NCBI GenBank assembly: GCA_039654915.1
Contig: CM077593.1
Location: 77,852,501 to 77,916,500 of the forward strand
Direction of reading: 5' to 3'
Length of the DNA stretch: 64,000 nucleotides
Origin: Aquilaria yunnanensis
Lineage: Eukaryota > Streptophyta > Magnoliopsida > Malvales > Thymelaeaceae
Part shown: piece after piece, positions 25,128-37,424 of the stretch
Position numbering within the stretch: the stretch's first letter is position 1
Layout of the letters: every line of letters begins with the position of its first letter
Program-made: the position numbers and the translations under genes
The notes under the pieces: generated by a model
The model's database searches: none
Told to the model about the DNA's origin: nothing
Seen by the model: the letters and a program-made list of their open reading frames with translations, nothing else

Positions 25128-26626
25128 TCATATCTGTAGGCTCAGTGGGACTCTTGTAGTCCTATCCTCAAAATTTGGCTCCGCCACCATGGTACCCGTC
25201 GAAGTGTCACCAACCTCCATAATAGTAGTAATAGCAATAACAATAGTAGTAGTGGCTTCCTTAGCTTTCTTAAGAACTCCTTCATCTATAGTCTCAGCAA
25301 CAACCTCTCTCAAGGCCATCTTTCATCCAACCGCTTCTTCGACTAGCACTTCCTCCTCCTGGAAAATAGAATCAACAATCATTACTATAATAGCAGTGGC
25401 ATCATTTGCTACATCAGCTACTCATTGAGCATCATCAACCTAATCCTGCCCATATATACTTAGAGGTATCTGAATGTAATCACTCAAATCATCACCATAA
25501 CCAAAAGTCATGGCAGCCACTGAACTTGGGAAATATTCATGCACAGTTTCCTCTAAGATTAAAGCTTCTACCTAAACAGTAAGAAGGTGGGTTTTAACTC
25601 CTAGCTGGTGAATGGATAGAACCTGAAGGTGATCTAAGATAAGTTACTGCCACTAAAACATCACTGCCAATGCAGGCACCTCAGTACTAGCAAAAGTGGA
25701 AGCAACCTAAGTCGTTATAAAGGTTATCTTTACAAGCTAAATCTCTTCATCTAATCTAAAAGTAAATCTCATCAAGCTATCAGGGACGGTGGCCTTCTCC
25801 ATCATCCTCATAGGCTAAAAATGAATCTAAGTTAAGCTAACTAGACCTCAATACCTCGGTAATAAGCCTTGCCAGTAAAAGTGGACTAAGGTTCTTCACC
25901 AACCTCATGACATATGATCCAAAGCATATGGCGCCTAGTCTTAGCTTGTAAGAAGTATCCCTAACCTACCAGGCAAAAGCATGGCTTAAATGGCAATGCA
26001 CCCATCACACAATGCAACAAAGATAGAATAGATCCTTCTTGGTCACTGCGTCAGTGCTCTCCCTCCATTCAGCAATGGAGTGAACAATCAGATAATACAC
26101 ATAACAAATAGTGACCTCAACTTGGATTTCATGGATACCTTAGGTTGGTAAAAAACCTTACGATCAGTGATCTAACGCTAGGGGTGGTGGCACCAAAATC
26201 ACATAGGGAGCTACTATGCCCCTCATTCTCAACATACCCCGTGGTGTAGAAGCAACAATGCCATCCAAACTTGTCAATTCTCACTTCATAACTTGACTCA
26301 CCCAACCTAAACTTGATCACATCTGCTTTATTCCAATTAATGTTCCTGGTGTCAAACTCTAGGGTGCTCAGAAACTATAGAGTAATCTCGTCATAAATGG
26401 GCTCTTAGTTTTCAAAGTCCACTAAGGCTCAGACGTCATCCACCATATGTAGCTGGGTTATGGTATCCCAATCTATCATGTACCCAGCCTTAAAATCCTT
26501 TTCCACTAATCAGTCAAACCTCTCTTGTTGAGCATCCTTCTTGAAGTCAAAAAGATAATTTGACTTCTTCAACCTTTTAGCCACCTTCTTGGTGTGAATT
26601 GGAAGTTTTTCTTAGTGCTTTGTCAT
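25128..26626 (-). pseudogene. Athila-type second ORF (plant-specific, function unknown), decayed
   Basis: Minus-strand frame starting at an ATG at 26626. The recognisable part reads KKSNYLFDFKKDAQQERFD, VEKDFKAGYMIDWDTI, EITL-FLSTLEFDTR and VIKFRLGESSYEVRIDKFGW. This is the pattern of the long extra ORF of Athila/Calypso gypsy elements, once called env-like, whose function is not established. After about 25860 the frame runs into an Ala/Thr/Val-rich low-complexity tail ending at 25128. It contains many stops. The assignment is from pattern memory and is less sure than gag or pol calls here. Confidence 0.6.
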
Positions 26627-28160
26627 ATTGAAAACGGAAGAAAATTTTTCCTAGTGCAAATATAATCCTTAATTCATAATTCCAATTTATACTCCAAGAA
26701 ATTAAACTTCCAACAAAAATTTATTTGAATTTCCTTACTTCTAGTAATAAAATTTAACTTAGATATTCAGGTGATCAGGCTTAACAACAAAAGATAAACG
26801 TATAATAATTCAAGGAAATCAAGACAAGGTAGCCCAAGTTCAAGCTCTTTCTTGCTACTCAAGAAACTTATCCATTACTACACAACAAGACTACGAATCC
26901 CTAAACTTAACCAAATTCTCATGTAAATAAGAGAAACTAGGCATTCCTAATAATCAATCATTTATTTAGACACCCATTCAAATCATATGTTTCATAAAAT
27001 CAGTCTTGCATCTAAAAAATTCCATCAAACATAGCAACCTAACTCTTCAACTTCCAAACATTTACCACAATACTCAAGTTTTACATATGATGCTAAAATG
27101 CAAAATCAACTCCAATGGTCATGCAAGATCACTCAAATAACTTAATTAACCCTAACCCATAACAAGAGTCCATCCAATCTTCCATAAAATTGAAATAACC
27201 TTGGAGAAAGAGAGAAAGTTACCTCTAGAGAAAGAAAAGTAAAGATGCAGGGATGAAAATCTATGATTTGGCATAGAAAATAGGCTCTCCAATGGTGCAA
27301 AACATTATGCAAGAAGCAAAGAGGCTAGGGTTTCAGATTGGGGGCTTGGGGAGAAATTTGAGTCAGTTTTCATGTAGAGTGAGGAAAAAATCATGATCGA
27401 GTATAAAAATATACAAAACAAGGCCTTGAACACGAGCATGACAAAGCCTATGTTTATGAAATCATCTTGAACATGCTCCAAAAAATAATCATGACATGAA
27501 CCATATTTGGGGTCTGAGCCCTAAAAATTTAAAACATCAAGCTAAAAGATGGGGTTGAATACAATGTGAATGGAACTGTGTATAGGTAACATGCTTAGTT
27601 ACATGGGCATGAAGCAAATAGTGTTGGATGTCTGGAACTCAAAAATATATAAGCTCAAGAAAGAATCATGGGGTAGAAACATGGTCATGTTGGTAAACGT
27701 GTTAACTGAACACTCTCATTTACATGCTTAAAATTTTTGAAAATAGAAGAGAAACATGTTTGCAAACATAGGTGTGGCATAAACCATATTTAGTGAACAC
27801 GTTTAGTAACGTGGTCATGGTTATGGGTGTGTTGATTCTTTGAAATTCTAATATTCAATAAAGTTGGGCAAGAACACGGGCATGACATAAACCATGTTTA
27901 ATTAACACACTGAATAACATGGGCATGACACAAACCATGTTTGACTAGGGTAGCACAATTCAAAAATTCCTTCAAACATTCAAACAATCAATTTTCTAAA
28001 AAATATATGGCTATGTCACAAACTATGTTGTTTGACATGCCTCTAAACATGGGTGTGTCAAAGAGCATCTAAGGTCCCTAGAACATAGAAAATTTTTGAA
28101 ACTTACTTGGAATTGAGCTCAACTTTTTCCTACTTAGAATACATAATTCTTCCTTACATA
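26627..28160 (-). promoter_or_regulatory. LTR-like, promoter-like non-coding region
   Basis: The minus strand shows a TATA-like TATATTTTTATACTCG near 27395-27412, followed by a pyrimidine-rich leader with AAACCCTAGCC near 27325. Upstream of it, 27430-28080 holds degenerate repeats of the type ACATGGGCATGACA...AACCATGTTT, as found in U3 regions of many Athila-like LTRs; a weaker version lies at 33820-33950 in the LTR. It could be another LTR or the region between pol and the second ORF. No primer site was found. Confidence 0.45.
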
Positions 28161-28337
28161 AACTAGGTTCCTACATCAAAACATAGAGCATAAGACCATA
28201 GGACAACCAAAAGACAAATAAATTGAAAGATAATAAAAACTAAAAAGATGGGAAACAAGGCTAAATGAAAAATAAAAGAAATTTGATGTTTGGGTTGCGT
28301 CACATGATGTGCTAGGTTTAACATTAGCATCCTGACG

Positions 28338-28578
28338 TTCTCCATGATAGCTCAAGGAGGTTCTTTCTTCCTCTCCAAGGCCATGACAATAGCATGAGCT
28401 TCAACTTTCTGATGGAAAGCAAGATTATAAACTCCCAAGAAGAGCTTGGTTTAATGTTGTCTACATGGCATTTTCCATGATAGCTCAAGGTGGTACATCC
28501 TTCCTCTCTAAGGCCTTGACATCAGCTTGAGCGTCCACTTTCTAAAGGAAGGTAGGATTATAAATTCTTCTCAGATTT
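28338..28578. repeat. Tandem duplication, two units of about 132 bp
   Basis: The block beginning TTCTCCATGATAGCTCAAGG at 28338 recurs as TTTTCCATGATAGCTCAAGG at about 28470, and each continues collinearly through AAGGCC, the CATGACAATAGC/TTGACATCAGC block and GATTATAAA. It lies at the C-terminal end of the Athila-like gag, so the duplication is within or just past the coding region. Confidence 0.8.
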
Positions 28579-28866
28579 GGCTCTATATTAACTGTAAAGC
28601 AACTTAGAGCCTTTCGGACAGCATCTTAAGAAGTTAACCCTATTGAGTCTAAAAATTTGACATGCTCGCTCTCATATTCTAGAATTATGTCGCATCAATC
28701 CTAGCATTAGAATGTTGCATACACATGGAGAACAACTCTTCCATAGTCGATCTTCTTTCTTGTTATGGTCTAGGTTGAAAACCAAGCGCTTGCTGCCTCA
28801 GATTACTCCAAGAAAAATTAGGATGGTTCCTCTATCTTAAACTCTACGTATTACTATATGGATTGT
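28550..28866 (-). pseudogene. Athila-like Gag, 3' half
   Basis: Starting at the insertion point the minus strand reads NNPYSNT, RNHPNFSWSNLRQQA and, further on, TMEELFSMCMQHSNARIDA, which is the conserved region after the zinc-binding part of Athila Gag. Many CAA/CAG codons are now TAA/TAG. The other half is at 31592-32455, separated by a solo LTR. Confidence 0.84.
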
Positions 28867-28871
28867 TTTGT
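28867..28871. other. Target-site duplication TTTGT, left
   Basis: Five bases before the solo LTR; the partner at 31587-31591 is TCTGT, one transition apart. Taking out the LTR and one duplication rejoins the Athila-like gag reading frame, which supports these exact boundaries. Confidence 0.75.
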
Positions 28872-31586
28872 TGTGGTAGAACAGGGCCCTAGTGCCCTGA
28901 TGTGCTAACATTGGTAGGCTCATTGGGAACTATGATCCCACTTAGGTTACAATTGGCTAGTTATTACTCAAGAAGTATCTTATATCATTATGTGCAACTA
29001 GTTACTTAACCTACCCTACATAGGAAATATGCATGTGTCAACCTGGCTATGCAATAAGTAATCTATAATAAAACATTCCATGGCCTTTATATTTAAGAAA
29101 ACAAATTGATACAGGCCAAGACATAACAACTTTAGTTACTTTAACTTCAAGTAATAACTATGTGCATACATCTCAAGCCTATATGCACCCAAATGTAACC
29201 TTAATGTTATATACACCAATAGACACTAGTAAAGGCAACACTTAGTATGAAAAATTACATACATACAATGGTGACAGCAATATCTACTAAGATCCACCCT
29301 TAGCTTTCTACTCGAGTAATCCAGCTTTGAGTGGCAAGGCTCAATTTCCTTGTGCATACTTAGCTTTGAAAGCTAAAAAGATAACTCTTTGGTCAGTACT
29401 AACTTATACTATAATAAATCATTTACCAAATGATTCATACTTAGAGAGTACCCACATAGTTACACCTCACCAACTGTTAGGGCCAACTAGCCTTCTAAAC
29501 GCCAATACAACACTTAAGGGGTGAATGCTCAAAACTACATAGTAAGGGAATTAACACCTACAGGGGAAACATATCAAGCATGCAAACCAAAACAAACATA
29601 TATATCTTACACAACACAAGCAACCAACCAAATAGTACAACAAGCAATAAACATAAACAAATAATAAACAACAATAATAATATAATGTAATGCATAGATG
29701 GATGAATGAATGCACATGTTTATGCACTTAGGTCTTCATCACACCTGAAGGTGTTCTTAACTGTTGTGAGCTTATATGGTTGGGGTACTTGGATACTGGT
29801 CCTCATATCCGATGCTAGCATTTCATTAAACCATAAGAAGTTTTCCTTACGGGCACATTAAGTAAGCCATCACTTACTGGACCTTGCCCGCCTTTTTATG
29901 GGCTACATAGAGTAAATCTTCATTTACTTACCTCGTACCTATAACTTTCTATTACATGTTATGCTGGGTAATTGAACTTAATGGCCAAACTTCACAGAGT
30001 TCCCTTGAACTCGACTCGGGTAACTTAGTGGATTCACTTACTGAGCCTGTCAACTCTGTTGGGAGCTCTTGGGCACTACTCAATACCTGGAGGCAATTGG
30101 GCTCTACCTTTGGGTCACAAAAGGTCTCGAACCCTTCTCAAGTCCCTCTCCAATACTAGAGGTTCATGACTTCACTCCTTGGCCATTAGGGAACTTAAAC
30201 AATACTAGGTCCTTCCTTAGTACTTTATTTGTGACTTAACCACCCACTTATTGATGTATACTTATATCTTCAGAGCACTTTTGAACCATGTTCGGGCACC
30301 CCCTAAACCTTAGGAATTGATTTGGGACACTTAGAAACAAATTTGGCACATATCAGACACAATACTGTAGCATTGCATTTTGTGATGCAACAACATTGTG
30401 ATTTTTTGGAGGTGGTTGGAAATGATGTGATAACACTGGCATAGTTGGCATGACAACATTGTACATTTTAGGTAGTCATTTCTTCCTCTTGACCTTGACG
30501 CAATTGCATCAAATAATCAGTGTGACCACATTAACCCCTGGAGCTACTTTTCTTCACCCCTTTCCTTGCCCAATCCTGCTCCAAACCTTACCCAAACCAA
30601 TTCCAATCACTTTTAGCTCATTCCAAATCCCTCTCAAGTGTTCTAAAATTACCTATATATCATTTAATCTTTCCATAACATAAATCACCTACCTAAAATC
30701 TAAGTTAGGCATGATCCAAAGCAACTATCCACCAAAAGCTATAACTAGCTCTAATGGAGTTCCTTTGAATTCCATGTTTGAATTCAACCAAATTGGACAA
30801 CAAAGGCACAAAATTAAGACCATTTCTAGCCATTTAACAAGCTTAGAACTAACCCACAAGGATCAAATCTTCTTAGCTTAGGTTCTCAACCAAAAACTTG
30901 TAAAACCAAGCTCAAATGCTCCAATTGCACAAAAAATGAGCTAAAGGCTTCTTAGGATGGCTTTGGGACCTTCAATTTTCATTGAATTTTGGGTAGATTG
31001 GGTGGCTTAAGGAGGAGAAGCTATGGAGAGTGGAGAGCTTTAAAAATGGTGGATGGAAGAGATGATGATTAGTTCTATCTCTTCTTAAAATATCCTAACA
31101 ACCCCACTTAGCCCATTTCTCCCCCGTTTGTCACTCTGGCCCTCAAACTTAGCTTTTTCACATAGGCCACTTAAACCCTTCTTCCACAATATTTTCTTGG
31201 TCAATAGAAAGATTTGTCTTACCCACACTCCATTCCCTTAAGCCACTTAAGCCATTATAAGACATAATAGCTCAATGTCTCAGTGCATTTTTTACCCTTA
31301 ACTTTCACTTTTGGTTCAAATGGTTAGAAACACTTAAGCTCTTAACTTATTTGCCTTAAAACACTTACATGAACCTAATCTCACTAAAATTATGGTTATA
31401 CCATTGACTTGAGCAAAAATTACCATTTTGCCCTTTTCACCTTTTTGGTGCCAATTACATTTTGGAACTCAACTTAGCCTAACTTAGCTTTCTTTTCTTG
31501 CTTAATAAAACTTATTTGAAGAAAATTACTTAGGATGTACTTACCATGGCACCCAAGCTATGGGAAGTACCTGGAGAGTCTTTACA
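28872..31586 (-). mobile_element. Solo LTR, 2715 bp, inside the Athila-like gag
   Basis: Plus strand starts TGTGGTAGAACAGGGCCC and ends GAGTCTTTACA (minus strand TGTAAAGACTC), with no coding interior. The left terminus aligns with the other large LTRs (GGGCCC...GCCCTG then TTACAATTGGCTAG), and the block 31110-31270 recurs inverted at 14330-14480. It splits a single gag frame. Short open frames inside (for example 30450-30683) look like chance frames in AT-rich DNA. Confidence 0.85.
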
Positions 31587-31591
31587 TCTGT
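31587..31591. other. Target-site duplication TCTGT, right
   Basis: Partner of 28867-28871 with one difference. Confidence 0.75.
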
Positions 31592-32455
31592 GGCCTAGGT
31601 GGATTTCCAACAAAGTCCACTTACTCAGTTTGGATTACCACCTCTACATTTGGCACTCAATGCTTGAATGTCCTCCAAAAAGTTCACATTGCATCACCCC
31701 AGTTTGTTTCTAATTAGCATAAAAAATTTTGAACTCTTTCATTAGAGCTTCAACTTGATTTGCTAATACTAAATAAGCATCTAAATTTTCAACTGTGGTT
31801 GCTTTGCTCAATTTAATTCTCAATGATGATTGGCATTGATAATTATGCATAACTATCTCTTAATTCAACTGCTAACTTATTTTAGGTATCTTGTTATTTA
31901 GAGTACCCCCAGCTTCTACATCGATCATTTGCTTGGAAGTATAGTTCAAACTAATATAGCATGTTTGCATTTGCATCCATGTAGGTACTCCATGATGTGG
32001 AGACACTCTTAACAAATCCTTGAATCTTTCAAAAGCTTCAAATAGCATTTCTAAGGCCAATTGGATGAAAGTAAAGATATCATTACAAAACTTTTCACTC
32101 TTAGCTAGATGAAAAAAACTTCAATAAGAAATTTTTTGTAAAAAGTATTCCAAATGGTAATAGAGCTTCTTCGATGTAAAGTCAACCATTACTTTTCTCT
32201 TCCTTTCACTAAAAAAGGAAACAACCTTAACCGAATGCTATCATCATTGGCTCCATTAATTCTAAAAGTATCACATATCTCCAAGAAACTAGCAATGTGA
32301 GCATTAGGATCCTCATCTACCAGAACATTGAACTGAACACAATTTTACTCTGATTGGATAATGTTTGGCTTGATCTCAAAATTATTGGCATTGACAGTAG
32401 GTTTAACAATGCTTGATTCTGTCCCATCAAGAAAAGGTTTAGCATATTTTGACAT
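31592..32455 (-). pseudogene. Athila-like Gag, 5' half
   Basis: Minus-strand frame from an ATG at 32455: MSKYAKPFLDGT, then DEDPNAHIASFLEICDTFR, LRLFPF, AFERFKDLLRVSPHHGVP and a decayed zinc-knuckle-like CELFGGHSSIEC. This is the retrotransposon-Gag domain in its Athila form; the FLEICDTFR and ERFKDLLR-PHHG blocks are diagnostic. Stops and a frame change are present. It ends exactly at the solo-LTR junction, past which NNPYSN continues at 28866. Confidence 0.88.
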
Positions 32456-32763
32456 AGTCCTTAATTATGATCTTCCACAACTAATTGCTCTTGATTTTCT
32501 CCCTATTGCTCTACTTTTAGATATAATAGTTGTGACTTAGTAGCCATCATGTAACCAAGTTTCCTTAAAGTCCTTTTCATTTATGGACTAGCTTTCACAA
32601 TTTCACCATGGTAGTCATGAGGCATGCACCAAATTTCCTATAAGAAAAGAACAAGAAATAAGTAAAGAATAAAATAAAATAAAAATTCAAGGAAAATATT
32701 GCAATAAAATAAATGGCTGGATTAATAAAGATCCATCTTTCAGGTTGTAATATCAAAAAGTGT

Positions 32764-32781
32764 TCCCTGGCAATGGTGCCA
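32764..32781 (-). other. Primer-binding site, Asp-tRNA type (Athila)
   Basis: The minus strand reads TGGCACCATTGCCAGGGA. The Asp-tRNA site used by Athila elements is the same except for G at three positions, all now A and two of them in CpG, which fits methylation decay. It lies upstream of the gag ATG by about 310 bases. Confidence 0.85.
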
Positions 32782-32792
32782 AAAACTTAACG

Positions 32793-34137
32793 TGTTCGTA
32801 GTTCACACAAACTGTTCCCATTACATTAATAATTAATATGGATGTGTCAAATCTTTCTATACCTATAAATATGTGAATTCATAGGCAAGCACACCTATCA
32901 TTAAAGTATAGCAGTGGCAAGTGTCAATATCATTTTTCCTAAAGCATGAAGCTGTCAATCATACTCAACCTTTCTCTATTATCTAAGTGATGATTAACAA
33001 GTTTTGTTTACCTAATTAACTATTAAATAAACTAAACTAACTATTGTAGTAAAACAAATAACTACTAACTAGCGGTGGTTGAAAACAATCAGACAAGAAA
33101 AAATAAGATACCTCATACTTAGATTCCAATCTGGCTAGAAATCCCTTGTATTGCTACTATTTCTGCTGAACATGTTGATGGTCAACTTGGACCATGGAGT
33201 ACAACCTAACCTAGATTAGCTCCTATTATTCCTATTCATTAAACCTTATTCTTGAGTTACTGATAGGGTGTTTAGACCTACCACACTCCTTAAAAAGGCA
33301 TTACTAATCCTATGACCCAACAACTAGCTTTCACCCCAGTCTGGAGGTATTATATAGCACCTATTATTCTTGGTTACTATAATATCCCTTATACCCAATG
33401 GTGATACACAATAAACATACTGAATACTACCTACATATGTTCATCATGCTACACTAACTTAGATTAATCAATGCAACAAGAAAGGCATAATCATTTTAAA
33501 CCAAAGGAAATAACTATCACAAGATTATCCTATGGTTCATCTACTCTAAGTATGAGTAGGAAATTTAGTTCATCATGCCCTAAAAAAAACACAACAAAAA
33601 CAAAGAAGAACTAGAAAGAAAATTCTCCATAACTGAATTGCTACTCCTCCAAGAAATCCTTGATCTGGTGCTCGTTAAATGATGTTGATCATTAGAAATA
33701 CCTCTGACAGCCTTCCTCTATGAAAATCCTTATCTCTTTTGCCATCTTTTTTGCCTCATCCTCTCTTTTTTGCTTTATTCTGATGAGTTAATTCAAAATG
33801 ACCCTAACAATGATGAAACATGGTTATAGACATGAAAGTGTTCAACATGATGTTCAACATATGGACATAAAAATCTCTCAATTTAATAGCACAATTAAGG
33901 ATATGGGCATGTAAGCCTAAACACTGGTGTGTATCAAGGTATGTCCACCCAAAATTTTTCCAAAACTTGTAATTCAGTTCCAAAACTGGACAAAAGTCCT
34001 TTCTAACCCAGACAAATTTGAAATATGATCTAAAAGTAAAATTTGAACCAATTAAGCACCAAATTCTAACATAGACATATCAAAAGACAAGAAAATAGTA
34101 AGGAAAAGCAAATAGAAAACATAATTGAATGTAAGCA
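32793..34137 (-). repeat. 5' LTR of the Athila-like element, about 1345 bp
   Basis: Begins about 11 bases outside the primer site with TGTTCGTAG and ends GAATGTAAGCA (minus strand TGCTTACATTC) exactly where the copia integrase frame resumes. The next five bases, TATTA, would be the target duplication; no matching LTR or TATTA junction was recognised on the left side near 24.2 kb. Confidence 0.7.
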
Positions 34138-34142
34138 TATTA

Positions 34143-35645
34143 CCTCCTATAGCTTGTGTAGATATAGGCCCATATACATCACTATGTATGAGTCTAAATA
34201 AGTCATTAGCTCTTTCACAATGCTAAGTGAAAGGGGTTTTGGTCATCTTGTGAAATAAACATCACATCTCCTACGATTCAAAATCAAAAGATTCCAAGAA
34301 CTGATCCTTACAGAACTTGGATATACGGGTCTTATTTATGTGGCCCAAATGACAATGCCAGAGATAGTTTAGGTTCAAATCATTCAATATAACATTTTTT
34401 TAATCACACTATAGATTGGATTTTTGAGTTCTAGAACATACAAACCATTGCTAAGCCAAGCACTACCATAAAATATTTCATTCAAATAAATGGAACAACA
34501 CCAGTCATTTATTACACATGAAAAAACTTTATTGCCCAATTAAGACACAAAAATTAAATTTCTACTAACAGTAGGCACATAATTGAAACTGATCAATTCT
34601 AAATCCAATCCACTAGCCAAAGTGAGAAAATAAGTCCTTACAACTAACACAACAACTCTTACTTGATTTCCCACATGTAGGTCTACTTTACGTCAGACCT
34701 ATCTTCTACTCCTATTTAGATTCTACACATTTGCGTAATTGTAAAACCCATATGTAGTGTTCAAAACCCAGAATGTAAAAGTATACAAATTAACCTTTGT
34801 AGCAAAAATACCTGAAGTTAAAGTCATACTTCCCTTCCATTTCTTGAGCTCTTCAAGATGCAGCTTACAGTTGAAATTCTAATGTCCAAGTTTCTTATAA
34901 TGAAAGTATTAGCCTTCCTTAGCCATACCACTAGACGCTTTCAGTACATTTGAAGAAGAATTAACATTAGACTTTCCATTAGGTTTATCATTCTTATTTT
35001 TACTTTTCCCTTTCCCTTGCCTTTCTAAACCACCATAGTGGGCTTATCTGTCTTAAGATTTTGCACATAAGTTCTCAACATGTTCAGCAATTCAACGAGG
35101 ACTTGTCAATGTCATTTATGTTGTGCTTCATGAAAAATTGACTATAGCTTTCTGGTAACACTTGCAGGACTACTTCAACAGCCAACTCTTTTTGAAGAAC
35201 AAATCCCAAAGTCTTAAGATTCTACATGTGCCTAATCATCTTGAGCACATAACGACCCATAGGACTTCCCATAGACATTTTGCACTAAAATAAAGCATTG
35301 GAGGTCTCAAATTCTTATGCTAGGGTTGCTTTTGAAATAGCATCTTAGGGTATTCGATCATACCGAATGCCCCCATGTTGTCATGTTACTTCTAAATGTC
35401 AGATTCCTTGGTTATCAATGTGAGAGAAGCAACATCCAAAGCATCATCAGAAAGCTTCTTATAAGCATTCCTTTCAGATCTTGGGGCATTGGCAGCAAGC
35501 TCATTTGGAATGGGCTACTCTAGGACATAAAACTTTCTATCCTACTTGAGGATGATCCTCAAATTTTGGTACCATTTGAGAAAGTTGGTCCCTTTCAGTT
35601 TTTCCTTCTTAAAGATTGATTGCAGTGAAAGTGTTGATTTGGTAG
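34143..35645 (-). pseudogene. Copia Gag through start of integrase, decayed
   Basis: The minus strand starts at ATKSTLSLQSIFKKEKLKG, then NFLKWYQNLRIIL and ELAANAPRSERNAYKKLSDD, which is the copia Gag (UBN2-type) start. Just before it the expected ATG is spoiled (ATAGGCTACC). A ruined zinc knuckle lies near 34850-34910 (FHYKKLGH, stop, NFNC). The GAG-pre-integrase region ends in KMTKTPFT and HSDVYGPISTQAIGG at 34143, where the Athila-like LTR begins. It should be the 5' half of the copia element whose 3' half is 19431-24165. Confidence 0.85.
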
Positions 35646-35984
35646 CCTATAACAAAAAATATAAAGTGTAAGAATCATGTATTTTAATTAAGTTTATAAT
35701 GATTTTTATAAAATGATACTGCCATAATTTTATTTAGAATAATAACCTTCAATATTAGTTTAGAAGACCTTGATATTTACGTATTCTAGTGCGCCAAGAT
35801 CCCGATTTCACTTCCCTTAAGTCAAAGCTATTAAGTTAGGCGACTCCTTACCAATTGCATCCACACAAATCTTAGATGGTTTGGCAAACAACACTTGTCC
35901 AAGCCCATCTCATGAACTTAAACCCAACTCTATAACTCTAAGTCCTCATTCCTATTGGGATGACTTAGTTAAGTTGTCAGACAT
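35646..35984 (-). other. Probable copia leader
   Basis: AT-rich sequence upstream of the copia gag start. No LTR or primer site follows on the right within this stretch, so the leader is cut by other repeats. Nothing else recognised. Confidence 0.4.
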
Positions 35985-37424
35985 GTGACTTGTATAGGCC
36001 ATTGGCTATGATGAGATGTACACATAAGGTACATTATATGGATATATGAACAATACAAGTCACAAGTGTGAAACAAGGACTAGACAAGAGAAGTAATTTT
36101 AAGAAAATGTCTAAGAGTACTTTAAGTGTACCTCAAAGGCACTTAAGCCTAAAACCATAATGAGAGTGGTATGGTTATGGGCTAAACATGGCTAGGCCTA
36201 ACTGCTAAGCACATTATGAGAAAAGGACTCAAATTTGAGAACAAACTTAGCCAAGAAACAAAGTAAACAAAGTGCTTTAGGATGAGACACAAAATTAGAC
36301 CCTTAGGCACACCTTATTGTCCATTTGTGTGGATTTAAGGGCTTTAAAAGCCTGAAACACTAAAAGAGATTTTGTGAGCTCAATGCCAAGGGTAAGATAC
36401 CAATGGGGCAGCCACATAAACTCATAAAATGAGAACAACTCCGGAGAAATGATAAAGACACACTAGAGTGAACTAGAAGACTTTTAAGTATGCCTTTATG
36501 TACTACTATGTACTTATGAAGAATTTAAAGCCTAATGCCTTGAAAAAAAACTTCATGAGCTTGATACTTGGCATTTAAATAAGAATGTGCACTATAATGC
36601 AAGCCATGAAAAAGTGGAAAACACCAAGCAATTATAGAAACACTTCAAAGAATACTAAAGTGTTCTCAAATGCACTATAATGTGCACCTACGTTCAATTT
36701 AAAATCTATCAAACCTGTGACTTGTATAGGCGATGGACTATGATGAATTGTACATAAAGTACATTATGTGAATATATGAGTAATATAAGTCATAAGTATG
36801 GGAATATGGGTTACATAGTGTAAGTGCTTCATAAAACTGCCCTAGAGGTACTATGTCTGAACTTCAAGTAGAACCTAATGAGAAGTGGCCTAATGATGAG
36901 CCAAACAAGGCTAAGCTTAAATGATAAGTGGACTATGAGAAGGGACTCAAATTTGTAGACAAACATGGCCAAGGAACCAAGTGAACAAAGTGCTTTAAGC
37001 TAAGGCACAAAGAGGGGACCCTTAAGCACACCTTAGTGTGCCTTTAGGTTAATTCAAGGGCTCTAAAGCCAAGAACACTAAGGGAAATTGCATGAACTCA
37101 ATGCCTAAGGTGGTGATACCAATGAGGGTATCCACATAAAGGAAAAAATTTGATGGATTCATGAAAAATGACAAGGACACAATAGAGTGTACTAGAACAC
37201 TCTTAACTGTACCTGGTGTACAACGATGTGCTTCTGAAGGCTCTAAAGCCTAATGTCTTGAAATAAATTAAATGAGATTGATGAATATCATTAAATGACA
37301 ATGAGAGCTACAATGTGTGCCAATAAAAAGTGAAAATCACAAACAAACCATGGAGACAACTCAAGAAACACTAAAGTGCTCTCAAATGCACTTTGAAGTG
37401 CACATATGTTCAATGCAATATTTG
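35985..37424. repeat. Tandem duplication, two units of about 730 bp
   Basis: TGTGACTTGTATAGGC begins each unit, at about 35985 and 36716. The units stay collinear: TACATTAT with GGATATATGA/GAATATATGA, AAGTGCTT blocks, ACTCAAATTTG, AGGCACA with the CCTTA...TGTGC block, and CTCAAATGCACT near the end of each. Divergence is substantial (roughly 75-80 percent identity by eye), so the duplication is old. No coding similarity. Confidence 0.8.

Noticed and set aside
27430..28080. Possible CRISPR-like array of ACATGGGCATGACA repeats
   Set aside because: Repeats are degenerate and unevenly spaced, the DNA is plant nuclear, and such repeats are common in LTR U3 regions.
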